DNA from: JAKLEX01 sp035327525
Lineage (GTDB): Bacteria; Patescibacteriota; Minisyncoccia; Phycocordibacterales; JAACPR01
Length of the DNA: 50,248 bases
Assembly (NCBI GenBank): GCA_035327525.1
Contig: DAOLDC010000001.1
Coordinates: forward strand, 1-50,248
Reading direction: 5' to 3'
In this document: piece after piece, positions 39,950-47,273 of the stretch
How positions within the stretch are numbered: the first letter of the stretch is position 1
Layout of the letters: each line of letters begins with the position of its first letter
The notes under the pieces: model-generated
Database searches by the model: none
The model's input: only the letters and a program-made list of their open reading frames with translations
Told to the model about the DNA's origin: nothing
Position numbers and translations under genes: made by a program

Positions 39950-41050
39950 ATGTTAAAAAATAGTCCAACAAATAAACTTCTACTTTTTAATATTATTGCC
40001 CTGATGTCATTTGGCTTTTTTATATTTCTATCAGCATCTCTAGGTTTGTTGGCAAAGAGTGGTGCAAAATATTCTTCAATTGTCTTGAATCAAATATTTT
40101 TTGGGATAATTGCTGGCGGAATTATTGTTTATATTAATTCAATTATTCCATATAAGTTTTGGAAAATGGTATCATTTTGGCTTTTTATTTCGGCATGGCT
40201 TCTAACTCTTTTGGTTTTTGTACCTCAAATTGGATTGGAAGTTTCTGGTGCCAAAAGGTGGCTTCTGCTTGGGCCAATATCGTTTCAACCTAGTGAGTTT
40301 TTGAAAATTGCTTACGTTATTTATTTGGCTGTATGGTTATCAGTTGCAAGAGAAAAAATAAGAACATTCCAGTACGGAACATTACCATTCATTATTTTGA
40401 CAATATTATCTACTGGACTATTATTTTTTCAACCAGATAATGATACAGCATTAGTTATGTTGATAACTGGTGGAATTATGTATTTTGTAGCTGGTGCAAA
40501 CCTAAAACATATTTTGCCAGTTGCGATTTTGATTATAATTGCTTTTTCTGTTGTATTGATAAGTCGTCCGTATGTTGTCGAGCGCCTGAAAACCTTTATA
40601 GATCCATCCGCAGACATATCTTCTACTGGATATCAGGTTGATCAATCACTAATCGCGATCGGTTCCGGTGGTTTTTTTGGTAGAGGGTTTGGCCAAAGTT
40701 TGCAAAAATTTGATTTATTACCAGAACCCATCGGCGATTCAATTTTTGCTGTAGCAGGTGAAGAGTTTGGTTTTTTGGGTGGAATTTTTATAATTTTACT
40801 TTTTGTTACACTTCTTATTCAAACCACCAGACTGAGTATTCTGTCAAAAGATACTTTTGGTGGACTGCTTATGCTTGGTTTTGGTATACTGATAGTTACC
40901 CAATCATTTATAAATATTGCCTCAATGCTGGGAGTATTTCCACTTTCTGGCTTGCCATTACTATTTATAAGTCACGGTGGTACAGCATTATTTTTTACCC
41001 TTTTTGCATCTGGAATAATGTTAAATATATCCAGGTTTAATAATCAATAA
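39950..41050 (+). CDS. ftsW: FtsW/RodA-family (SEDS) glycosyltransferase
   Basis: 366 residues with about ten membrane helices. SEDS signatures include VSGAKRWLLLGPISFQPSEF then LKIAYVIYL, FQPDNDTALVMLITGG, and GFGQSLQKFDLLPEPIGDSI with FAVAGEEFGFLGG. These polymerise lipid II at the division site. I call it FtsW because it sits between mraY and murG. ATG 39950 is chosen over TTG 39947. Confidence 0.95.
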   Translation: MLKNSPTNKLLLFNIIALMSFGFFIFLSASLGLLAKSGAKYSSIVLNQIFFGIIAGGIIVYINSIIPYKFWKMVSFWLFISAWLLTLLVFVPQIGLEVSGAKRWLLLGPISFQPSEFLKIAYVIYLAVWLSVAREKIRTFQYGTLPFIILTILSTGLLFFQPDNDTALVMLITGGIMYFVAGANLKHILPVAILIIIAFSVVLISRPYVVERLKTFIDPSADISSTGYQVDQSLIAIGSGGFFGRGFGQSLQKFDLLPEPIGDSIFAVAGEEFGFLGGIFIILLFVTLLIQTTRLSILSKDTFGGLLMLGFGILIVTQSFINIASMLGVFPLSGLPLLFISHGGTALFFTLFASGIMLNISRFNNQ

Positions 41051-41075
41051 TTACTTAATAATAAATAATTCAATC

Positions 41076-42197
41076 ATGAAAATAGTTTTTACAGGGGGAG
41101 TAACTGGTGGTCATTTTTATCCAATAATTGCAGTCGCAGAAGCAATTAGGGAAATTTGTAAAGCAAAGAAAATAATAGAGCCAAATCTGTATTTTTTTGC
41201 GCCAGACCCTTATAACGAAAAATTATTATTTGATAACAAGATAATTTATAAAAAAATTCCAGCCGGAAAAATGCGTATTTATTTTTCCATTCTAAATTTT
41301 AGTGATTGGTTTGTAACTGTTACTGGTATAATTAGGGCATTGTGGACCATGTTCTGGTTATATCCAGATGTTGTTTTTAGTAAAGGAGGATCTGGAAGTT
41401 TTCCGGTTTTGTTTGCCGCAAAGATGCTAGGAATACCAATAATAATTCATGAATCAGATAGTGCTCCCGGTCGAGCAAATCTATATTTTGCAAAAAGTGC
41501 AAAAAAAATCGCAGTTTCTTATCCTGAAGCCGCAGACTTTTTTCCAAAAGATAAAACCGCATGGACTGGTAATCCAATTAGAAAATCACTAAGAATACCC
41601 GTAACTGACGGGGCAGCAGAATATTTGGGCCTAAAGAAAAATATTCCTACAATTTTGATCTTGGGCGGATCACAGGGTTCAGAAATTATTAATAATATGA
41701 TACTGGATTCATTACCTGTATTGGTTGAAAAATACCAAGTTATACATCAAGTTGGAAAAAATAATTTTGAGGATTTCAGAAAAATTTCAGATATCACACT
41801 AAAAAATTCTCAAACAAAAGAGAGATACAAACTATATTCATATCTTGACGACTTGGCGATGAAAATGTCAGCAGGCGCTGCAGATCTAGTTATCAGTCGC
41901 GCCGGATCAACCATTTTTGAAATAGCAAATTGGAAAAAACCAAGTATTCTAATACCGATATCTGAATCGAATAACGACCATCAGCGAAAAAATGCATACA
42001 TTTATGCTAGAACTGGTGCAGCAATAGTCATGGAGGAATCAAATATGTCTGACAACATTCTCCTGGAGGAAATAGAAAGAATATTGGATAATTCCGAAAT
42101 AAAAAATAAAATGATAGAATCAGCAAGATCATTTACAAAGGATAATTCCGCAGAAATAATTGCAGAAGAAATTTTGCTTTTGGGTATAAAACACTAA
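41076..42197 (+). CDS. murG: UDP-GlcNAc--lipid I GlcNAc transferase MurG
   Basis: 373 residues, GT28 family, membrane-associated on the cytoplasmic side, forming lipid II. The N-terminal Gly-rich loop reads TGGVTGGHFYPIIAVAEAI; VVFSKGGSGSFPVLFAAKML, IIHESDSAPGRANLYFAK, TGNPIRKSL, LILGGSQGSEIINNM and the donor-binding DLVISRAGSTIFEIANW follow. gltX begins two bases after its stop. Confidence 0.97.
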   Translation: MKIVFTGGVTGGHFYPIIAVAEAIREICKAKKIIEPNLYFFAPDPYNEKLLFDNKIIYKKIPAGKMRIYFSILNFSDWFVTVTGIIRALWTMFWLYPDVVFSKGGSGSFPVLFAAKMLGIPIIIHESDSAPGRANLYFAKSAKKIAVSYPEAADFFPKDKTAWTGNPIRKSLRIPVTDGAAEYLGLKKNIPTILILGGSQGSEIINNMILDSLPVLVEKYQVIHQVGKNNFEDFRKISDITLKNSQTKERYKLYSYLDDLAMKMSAGAADLVISRAGSTIFEIANWKKPSILIPISESNNDHQRKNAYIYARTGAAIVMEESNMSDNILLEEIERILDNSEIKNKMIESARSFTKDNSAEIIAEEILLLGIKH

Positions 42198-42199
42198 AA

Positions 42200-43549
42200 A
42201 TGTCAGAAAAAAATAATCAAAAAGTAGTTACAAGATTTGCTCCGTCACCAACCGGTGTTTTACATATTGGAAATACTAGAACTGCTTTTTTTAATTATTT
42301 ATTTGCAAAAAAATATGACGGGAAATTTATTTTGAGAGTTGAGGATACTGACACAGAGAGAAGTAAAAAAGAATACGAAGAAAACATAAAAGAATCAATG
42401 AATTGGCTCGGGTTGGATTATGATGAATTTTATCGGCAATCTGACAGATCAGAAATTTATAAAGAATATTTACAGAAGTTGATTGATTCTGGAAACGCAT
42501 ATATTTCTAAAGAATCTACCGGCGATAGAACCGAAGTAATTCGATTCAAAAATCCAAACAAAAAAATTACCTTTGATGATATGATCCGGGGACCAATTAC
42601 TTTTGACACACAGGAATTGGGTGATTTTGTCATTGCAAAATCACTAACAGAGCCACTATATCATTTGGCAGTTGTGGTTGATGATCACCAAATGGGTATT
42701 ACCCATATAATTCGTGGAGAAGACGGCATTTCTAATACTCCTAGACAAATCCTCATTCAAGATGGAATCGGCGCAATTAAGCCAAAATACGCTCATTTAC
42801 CACTAATTTTGGGCCAGGATAAGTCAAAACTATCAAAGAGGCATGGCGCTGTTTCTATAACAGAATACAGGAATTTGGGCTATATAAAAGAGGCTATTTT
42901 GAATCATTTGGCGATGCTAAGCTGGAATCCTGGAACTGATCAAGAGATTTTTACTATGAATGAGTTAATAAAGGAATTTTCTGTAGAAAAAATTAACAAA
43001 AGCGCAGCAGTCTTTAATATCGAAAAATTGGATTGGTTTAACAAAGAACACTTGAAAAAGGTAGATCAAACAGAATTAAATAATCTAATTTTAGAAAAGT
43101 TAAAAAGAATATCAGGATTCGATTATAATAATGCAGAGAAAATTCAAAAACTTTTACCAATAATAAAAGAAAGACTTTCAAAAATATCAGATATTGATAA
43201 AATGATATCTGATGGGGAATTGGAATATTTTTTCAATTTACCAAAATATGAAATAGAAAAAATAATTTGGAAAAAATCCGACAAAAAAGACACAATAGAA
43301 TATTTGTCAGAAATTTTATCAAGATTACAAAATTCCTCAGAAGACAATTTTTCTAGCACGGAAAATATAAAAAATATTATTTGGGATTATGCTGAACAAA
43401 AGGGAAGAGGTCAAGTTTTGTGGCCACTAAGATTTTCTCTATCTGGTAGAGAAAAAAGTCCAGATCCTTTTACTCTTGTTTTTGTTCTTGGCAAAACTGA
43501 CACTATCAATCGAATAAAAATTGCAATTTCAAATTTAAATGAAGAATAA
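42200..43549 (+). CDS. gltX: Glutamyl-tRNA synthetase
   Basis: 449 residues. VTRFAPSPTGVLHIGNTRTA (HIGH motif), LRVEDTDTERS, HIIRGEDGISNTPRQI and the KLSKR signature in DKSKLSKRHGAVSI are clear, followed by the anticodon-binding helical domains. No glnS is visible; if the organism lacks one, this enzyme would be non-discriminating and depend on GatCAB (inference). The 3' end overlaps the M23 peptidase gene by 11 bases. Confidence 0.97.
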   Translation: MSEKNNQKVVTRFAPSPTGVLHIGNTRTAFFNYLFAKKYDGKFILRVEDTDTERSKKEYEENIKESMNWLGLDYDEFYRQSDRSEIYKEYLQKLIDSGNAYISKESTGDRTEVIRFKNPNKKITFDDMIRGPITFDTQELGDFVIAKSLTEPLYHLAVVVDDHQMGITHIIRGEDGISNTPRQILIQDGIGAIKPKYAHLPLILGQDKSKLSKRHGAVSITEYRNLGYIKEAILNHLAMLSWNPGTDQEIFTMNELIKEFSVEKINKSAAVFNIEKLDWFNKEHLKKVDQTELNNLILEKLKRISGFDYNNAEKIQKLLPIIKERLSKISDIDKMISDGELEYFFNLPKYEIEKIIWKKSDKKDTIEYLSEILSRLQNSSEDNFSSTENIKNIIWDYAEQKGRGQVLWPLRFSLSGREKSPDPFTLVFVLGKTDTINRIKIAISNLNEE

Positions 43550-44858
43550 AAATATATACAGATTAATAAAATTTTTTTCACTAACTTTATTTTTTGTGTT
43601 TTTTTTACCATACAATACTAGCGCATCAACTACCGAAATTAATAGACTGAATGAACAGATAGATCAAAAAAGAAATGAACTTCAAGAAATTGATCGTGAA
43701 ATAGAAAGACAAAAACAGGCTATTCAAGCAACTTCTGGCAGAGCAAATACTTTACAAAATACACTACAACAATTAGAGGCCAGTAGAAGAAAATTGTTAA
43801 CAGATATTAGTCGGACAGAAACAAGGATTTTGGAGGCCGAATTAACAATTGAAAAACTCTCGCTAGAAATTTTGGAAAAAGATAAATTTATCAAACATTC
43901 ATCAAAAACAATCGCTGAATCGATCAGAAGAATGAATCAATATGAGTCAATTTCTGCTGTAGAAAGGATATTGGGCTATCAATCAATATCGGATTTTTGG
44001 ATGAATTTGGAGCAAGATTACATATTTCAGGACAGAGTTCGTAATGAAATTAATTCATTAATCAAAGCAAAACAGGATTTGGAATTGAGGGAACAAGAAA
44101 AAGAAATTGAAAAAAAAGAATTAGCAACTTTTCGTGTTGAATTATCAAGCGAAAGACAATCAGTAGAACATACAAGAAATCAACAAGCAGAATTATTACA
44201 GAGAACAAAAAACGAAGAAGCGGAATATCAGAGAATTTTGGCAGAAAATCTTCGAAGAAAGCAGGCTTTCGAAAATGATTTGTTAGAAATTGAATCAAAA
44301 TTAAAAATATTGATTGATCCAAAATCATATCCTGCGGCCAGAAGCGGTATTATTTCTTGGCCATTAGATAATATTCGAATTACCCAGATGTTTGGAGGAT
44401 CTCAATTTGCTCAAACCAATCCACATATATATGGCAGGCCTTTTCACCCCGGAACTGACTTTGCTGCTCCAATTGGAACTAGAGTAAAATCTGTTTATAA
44501 CGGAAAGGTGATTGCGTTGGGAAATACCGATGATTATCCTGGTTGTTATGCGTGGGGAAGATGGATTCTGGTTGAACATACAAACGGACTATCGTCGTTG
44601 TATGCACACTTATCAAGTATTTCTGTCACTGTCGGACAACAGGTTACAACTGGTCAGGTTATTGGATTATCTGGAAATACTGGTGTTACAACAGGACCAC
44701 ATCTACACTTGACATTGTATGCTTCTCAAGGTGTAAAAGTCGGAAAATACGGCGATTATAGACCGGGTGGAACTGGTTGTGCGGCAACAAATGCAACTGG
44801 ACCGTTTGCCGATCTAAATGCGTATTTGGATCCAATACAATATTTACCAAAACAATAA
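43539..44858 (+). CDS. EnvC/NlpD-like M23 murein peptidase with coiled coil
   Basis: 439 residues. Signal peptide (hydrophobic 9-24, cleavage near NTSAS at about 30), a long coiled coil (about 33-250, rich in Glu, Lys, Arg, Gln), then an M23/LytM domain. The zinc-site residues are kept: HPGTDFAAPIGTRV, and GPHLHLTLYA at the end, with SSLYAHLSSISVTVGQQV and GLSGNTGVTTGPHLHL between. It should therefore be an active endopeptidase or an amidase activator of the EnvC type at division. Two Cys (PGCYAWG, GTGCAAT) may form a disulfide, as in related proteins that have an insertion there. Its position after murG and gltX fits wall remodelling. Confidence 0.93.
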   Translation: MKNKNIYRLIKFFSLTLFFVFFLPYNTSASTTEINRLNEQIDQKRNELQEIDREIERQKQAIQATSGRANTLQNTLQQLEASRRKLLTDISRTETRILEAELTIEKLSLEILEKDKFIKHSSKTIAESIRRMNQYESISAVERILGYQSISDFWMNLEQDYIFQDRVRNEINSLIKAKQDLELREQEKEIEKKELATFRVELSSERQSVEHTRNQQAELLQRTKNEEAEYQRILAENLRRKQAFENDLLEIESKLKILIDPKSYPAARSGIISWPLDNIRITQMFGGSQFAQTNPHIYGRPFHPGTDFAAPIGTRVKSVYNGKVIALGNTDDYPGCYAWGRWILVEHTNGLSSLYAHLSSISVTVGQQVTTGQVIGLSGNTGVTTGPHLHLTLYASQGVKVGKYGDYRPGGTGCAATNATGPFADLNAYLDPIQYLPKQ

Positions 44859-44909
44859 ATATCAACACTAGGTATAACTTATAATTATTTATGATAAAAT
44901 ATAGAAGAT

Positions 44910-45140
44910 ATGAAAAAAAATAAAAACAAATCCTCGGGTTTTATACATGCGATAATATTATTAATAATTGCATTGGTTGTAGCATCATTGTTTGGATATG
45001 GACCGCAATATATATGGGATCAATTTTTGGCACCAATATTTATTTTTGCCTGGGATATAATTGTTGCGATTGTTAACTTTGTATCAAATCTAATCAAAAA
45101 AATCATTGAGATATCAAATATATTAAATTGGTTCAATTAA
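44910..45140 (+). CDS. Small membrane protein, unknown function
   Basis: 76 residues. A Lys/Asn-rich start (MKKNKNKSSG), one strong membrane helix (about 11-28), and a second hydrophobic or amphipathic region (about 37-62). No recognised family; similar small proteins with a basic start and GFIHAIILLI-like helices occur in CPR genomes. Possible -10 boxes (GATAAAAT and TATAAT) lie 15-30 bases upstream. Confidence 0.6.
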   Translation: MKKNKNKSSGFIHAIILLIIALVVASLFGYGPQYIWDQFLAPIFIFAWDIIVAIVNFVSNLIKKIIEISNILNWFN

Positions 45141-45364
45141 TTCGTTGTTGAACAGGAAGGTTATTTGTATCAAACAATCGGATCCATTTATCGAATTCTT
45201 ACTTTATTGGTATCTAAGTAGTATTTATAGTGTATAGTGTCGCAAAAGATATATTGTGCGACATAGTATCACCTTGGACAATGCACCCTTATTTCGTAAT
45301 CATCTATATCATCTCATCTATCTTTTATAATTCGCAAATACACCTAAAATTATTTTAATTATTT
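45141..45364. other. Gene-poor gap with a short hairpin and repeated heptamer
   Basis: No convincing gene, RNA gene or promoter is seen. It holds a tandem 7-mer TATAGTG (45226-45232, 45233-45239) running into TGTCGCA (45238-45244), which pairs with TGCGACA at 45257-45263 across 12 bases. No T run follows, so it is not a simple terminator. Confidence 0.5.
45232..45244. repeat. 13-bp inverted repeat, left copy
   Basis: GTATAGTGTCGCA; its exact reverse complement TGCGACACTATAC is at 46153-46165, inside the 3' end of the Ada-like gene. The two copies bracket the transglycosylase gene. Confidence 0.5.
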
Positions 45365-45401
45365 AAAAAAACAAAAAACACTCACATAGTTTTGTGAATG
45401 T
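45365..45401 (-). terminator. Rho-independent terminator of the transglycosylase gene (minus strand)
   Basis: ACACTCAC (45378-45385) pairs with GTGAATGT (45394-45401) with one G-U pair; on the minus strand a run of U follows. Lies 45 bases past the minus-strand stop. Confidence 0.7.
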
Positions 45402-45445
45402 CTTTTGAAAATTTATTATTTTTTTAATAAATTTATTTTTTTAGA

Positions 45446-45814
45446 TTAGTTTGCAAAAGCAACTTCTCTAACCTTGTTCCAACATTTTGATGAATGAACC
45501 CACGGTCTTGTACCCTGAGTATCGTATAGATATTGGGCATACGCCATGTTACCTTCTATTGAGTAGATGTTATAACCTAATCTAATAGCGGTATCCGCAT
45601 GATATTTTTCGTTAATTTGCATAACTCCAACATCAGCAGGATTCACTCTCCCCCTCAGTACTGACCCTGTAGAATCCGAATGTCTAAATCCAGATTCACA
45701 ACGAGCGATTTCTATCATGATTGGTGTATCGCTAAAATTGTTCTCTACGATCTCTTTTGTTGTTTTGAGTTTTTTGGGTTCTGTTTCGGTATTTTTGATT
45801 TCTGTATTGACCAC
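45446..45814 (-). CDS. Lysozyme-like lytic transglycosylase domain protein; 5' end apparently frameshifted
   Basis: From the only canonical in-frame start (GTG at 45814) the product is 122 residues. It carries a soluble-lytic-transglycosylase/lysozyme-like domain: MIEIARCESGFRHSDS with the probable catalytic Glu, then NPADVGVMQINEKYHADTAI, and GNMAYAQYLYDTQGTRPWVH then SSKCW; two Cys could pair. Such enzymes cleave peptidoglycan and must be exported, but this start gives no signal peptide. In the same frame upstream (45815-45937) a convincing signal sequence is encoded, cut off from any ATG by a TAA at 45938-45940; see the separate entry. I regard the GTG start as unlikely to be the natural one. 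The gene is on the minus strand in an otherwise plus-strand region. Confidence 0.65.
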   Translation of the reverse strand: MVNTEIKNTETEPKKLKTTKEIVENNFSDTPIMIEIARCESGFRHSDSTGSVLRGRVNPADVGVMQINEKYHADTAIRLGYNIYSIEGNMAYAQYLYDTQGTRPWVHSSKCWNKVREVAFAN

Positions 45815-45960
45815 TTCAGTGGCCTGCTCTGTTCTGACACTGTCTGTTTTTTGGTTTTTGGAAATATCAAATATTTGATTAGCATTTGCTGATGCAAATA
45901 AAAGTGATATTCCTATGGCAAGATGTATAATAAGTTTTTATTTAATTTCAATCTGTGCAT
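45815..45960 (-). pseudogene. Out-of-frame 5' part (signal peptide) of the transglycosylase gene
   Basis: Reading the minus strand from the ATG at 45960 gives MHRLKLNKNLLYIL and then a stop (45913-45915). In the frame of the downstream gene, 45919 onward reads AIGISLLFASANA then NQIFDIS. Joining these two by one extra G at about 45918 gives a perfect signal peptide (basic start, hydrophobic core, cleavage after ANA) continuous with the transglycosylase. So a one-base deletion, real or an assembly error, has split the gene. Confidence 0.65.
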
Positions 45961-46017
45961 ACATCCGTTATATCGAACACAGGTTCTAGGTTTTTCTTGT
46001 TTACAAGGCCTAGAACT

Positions 46018-46043
46018 AAAAAAACTCAAGCAATGCTTGAGTT
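46018..46043 (-). terminator. Rho-independent terminator of the Ada-like gene (minus strand)
   Basis: AACTCAAGC (46023-46031) and GCTTGAGTT (46035-46043) form a perfect 9-bp stem with a 3-base loop, followed on the minus strand by seven U. It lies about 95 bases past the stop of the gene at 46138-46509. Confidence 0.8.
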
Positions 46044-46049
46044 AGTAAT

Positions 46050-46078
46050 ATGATAGCAAAATTGAATTGTTTTGTCAA
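46050..46078 (-). promoter_or_regulatory. Minus-strand promoter upstream of the transglycosylase
   Basis: On the minus strand: perfect TTGACA (46078-46073), 17-base spacer ending TTGC, and TATCAT (46055-46050). The predicted transcript start is near 46043, exactly where the hairpin listed as a terminator begins. A second inverted pair, GTTCTAGG and CCTAGAAC, follows in the leader at about 45985-46015. Confidence 0.55.
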
Positions 46079-46137
46079 TCAAAAAACTGAATAAAATTTT
46101 ATATTAGTTGACATCAAAATATGGCTCTAAATATAGT

Positions 46138-46509
46138 TTATTTGCAATTTGCTGCGACACTATACCCTGCCTCCTCCGCTTTATTTTTGTCTGAAAAAAA
46201 TATTTTATTTTCCTCTTTTATTCTAGAAACACCCGAACAATGCAAGAAATAGTATTTTGTTCCGTTTTTTGAGGCAACAATCGTGCCTTTTTGATTATTT
46301 TCTGTCTGATTATTGGGGATTTGTGGTTGATTTGTTGGATTTTTGGATAATGTTTCAGAAAAATCGACATAGAAGTCGTTTGAGATTACTATGTCCTCAT
46401 TATTATTATGCTTTTTTATTGATAATATCAAAAAAATATCAACAGGTAGCAGAATTGCTGATAATAGTAACAGGCACTTGATTTTTAAACTGATTTGTTT
46501 TAAACTCAT
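46138..46509 (-). CDS. Membrane-anchored protein with Ada-like metal-binding (Cys) domain
   Basis: 123 residues from the ATG at 46509 (an ATG-less upstream extension to 46530 is less likely). A hydrophobic helix (about 10-30) is followed by a polar Asn/Gln/Pro-rich linker (NPTNQPQIPNNQTENNQKG) and a compact C-terminal domain: GTIVASKNGTKYYFLHCSGV, IKEENKIFFSDKNKAEEAGY and a final VAANCK. This pattern (KYxxxxCSxxxRIxxxNxxxFxxxxxAxxxGYxxxxNC) matches the Ada/metallothiol-type domain often found at the C-terminus of CPR membrane or nuclease proteins. Only two Cys remain for metal binding, as is usual in this subtype. Role unknown. Confidence 0.72.
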   Translation of the reverse strand: MSLKQISLKIKCLLLLSAILLPVDIFLILSIKKHNNNEDIVISNDFYVDFSETLSKNPTNQPQIPNNQTENNQKGTIVASKNGTKYYFLHCSGVSRIKEENKIFFSDKNKAEEAGYSVAANCK

Positions 46510-46544
46510 ATAACTAATATAAATTAGCAAACAGAGTTAAAATC

Positions 46545-46554
46545 TGATTAAAAT
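46545..46554 (+). promoter_or_regulatory. -10 region (TGAT TAAAAT) of rpmA
   Basis: TAAAAT at 46549-46554 preceded by TGAT; the rpmA ATG (46563) is eight bases downstream. It lies in the 53-base divergent gap between the Ada-like gene and rpmA. Confidence 0.4.
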
Positions 46555-46562
46555 ATCAAAAT

Positions 46563-46835
46563 ATGTCACATGTAAAAGCAGCAGGAACAGCAAAGAATCT
46601 TACAGACTCAAATCCACAATATTTGGGTGTAAAACTTTATGATGGTGAAAAGGCACAGAACGGTAGTATTATAGTTAGACAAAGAGGCACAAGAATATTG
46701 CCCGGAAAAAATGTAAAGATGGGAAAAGATCATACTATTTTTTCTATAAAATCTGGCGTTGTGAAGTATGGATCAACAAGAAAAAAAGGTTTTAATAACA
46801 AAACTGTTACAAAGAAAATAGTTAGTGTTGTTTAA
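46563..46835 (+). CDS. rpmA: 50S ribosomal protein L27
   Basis: 90 residues. HVKAAGTAKNLTDSNPQYLG then VKLYDGEKAQ and GSIIVRQRGTRILPGKNVKM followed by GKDHTIFS are the L27 blocks that reach the peptidyl transferase centre. There is no N-terminal extension for Prp-type cleavage; it starts directly MSHVKAAG. It is separated from rplU (7208) and its stop overlaps the stop of rplI on the other strand by four bases. Confidence 0.97.
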   Translation: MSHVKAAGTAKNLTDSNPQYLGVKLYDGEKAQNGSIIVRQRGTRILPGKNVKMGKDHTIFSIKSGVVKYGSTRKKGFNNKTVTKKIVSVV

Positions 46836-47272
46836 TCTTTTTCTATTACTATTTTTACAGTAGATTCTTTTTTGTAGGCAGATATTGTTATATTGAATTC
46901 ACCCAATTCTTTTATTGGTTCTTTTAGAATTATCCAGTCCTCACTAATATCAAAACCCAAATCCCCTATCGCGTCTGCAATTTCTTTTTCGTGAATTTTT
47001 GCGAACAAGTGACCTTTCTCGTTTGCTTTGCATTTGATTTTTGCTATTTTTCCACTTATTGCATTCAATAATTTATGCGCTTTTTCTTGAAGCTTCTCGC
47101 TCTTTTGGAGTTTGTTAGCTTTTAGTGATTTGACCTGTTTTATATCCCCCGGAGAGGCAAATTTGACCATTTTCCTTGGTATTAGCATATTCATAGCGTA
47201 ACCCTCGCTAACCTCTTTTATATCGCCTTTCTGACCTAGTCCTGTAATGTTTTGTAGTAGTATAACTTTCAT
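46832..47272 (-). CDS. rplI: 50S ribosomal protein L9
   Basis: 146 residues. The N-terminal domain MKVILLQNITGLGQKGDIKE then VSEGYAMNMLIPRKMV is diagnostic; a long connecting helix and the C-terminal domain (KIHEKEIADAIGDLGFDI) follow. It is encoded one base downstream of ctpA on the minus strand and ends inside the rpmA stop codon, tail to tail. Confidence 0.97.
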   Translation of the reverse strand: MKVILLQNITGLGQKGDIKEVSEGYAMNMLIPRKMVKFASPGDIKQVKSLKANKLQKSEKLQEKAHKLLNAISGKIAKIKCKANEKGHLFAKIHEKEIADAIGDLGFDISEDWIILKEPIKELGEFNITISAYKKESTVKIVIEKD

Positions 47273-47273
47273 A

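Noticed and set aside
43539..43549. Overlap of gltX and the M23 peptidase as a sign of a frameshift
   Set aside because: Both proteins are complete at the junction, with a normal GluRS end and a normal signal peptide; it is ordinary gene overlap.
45239..45262. GTCGCA/TGCGAC hairpin as a terminator of the small membrane protein gene
   Set aside because: No T run follows on either strand and it lies about 100 bases past the stop.
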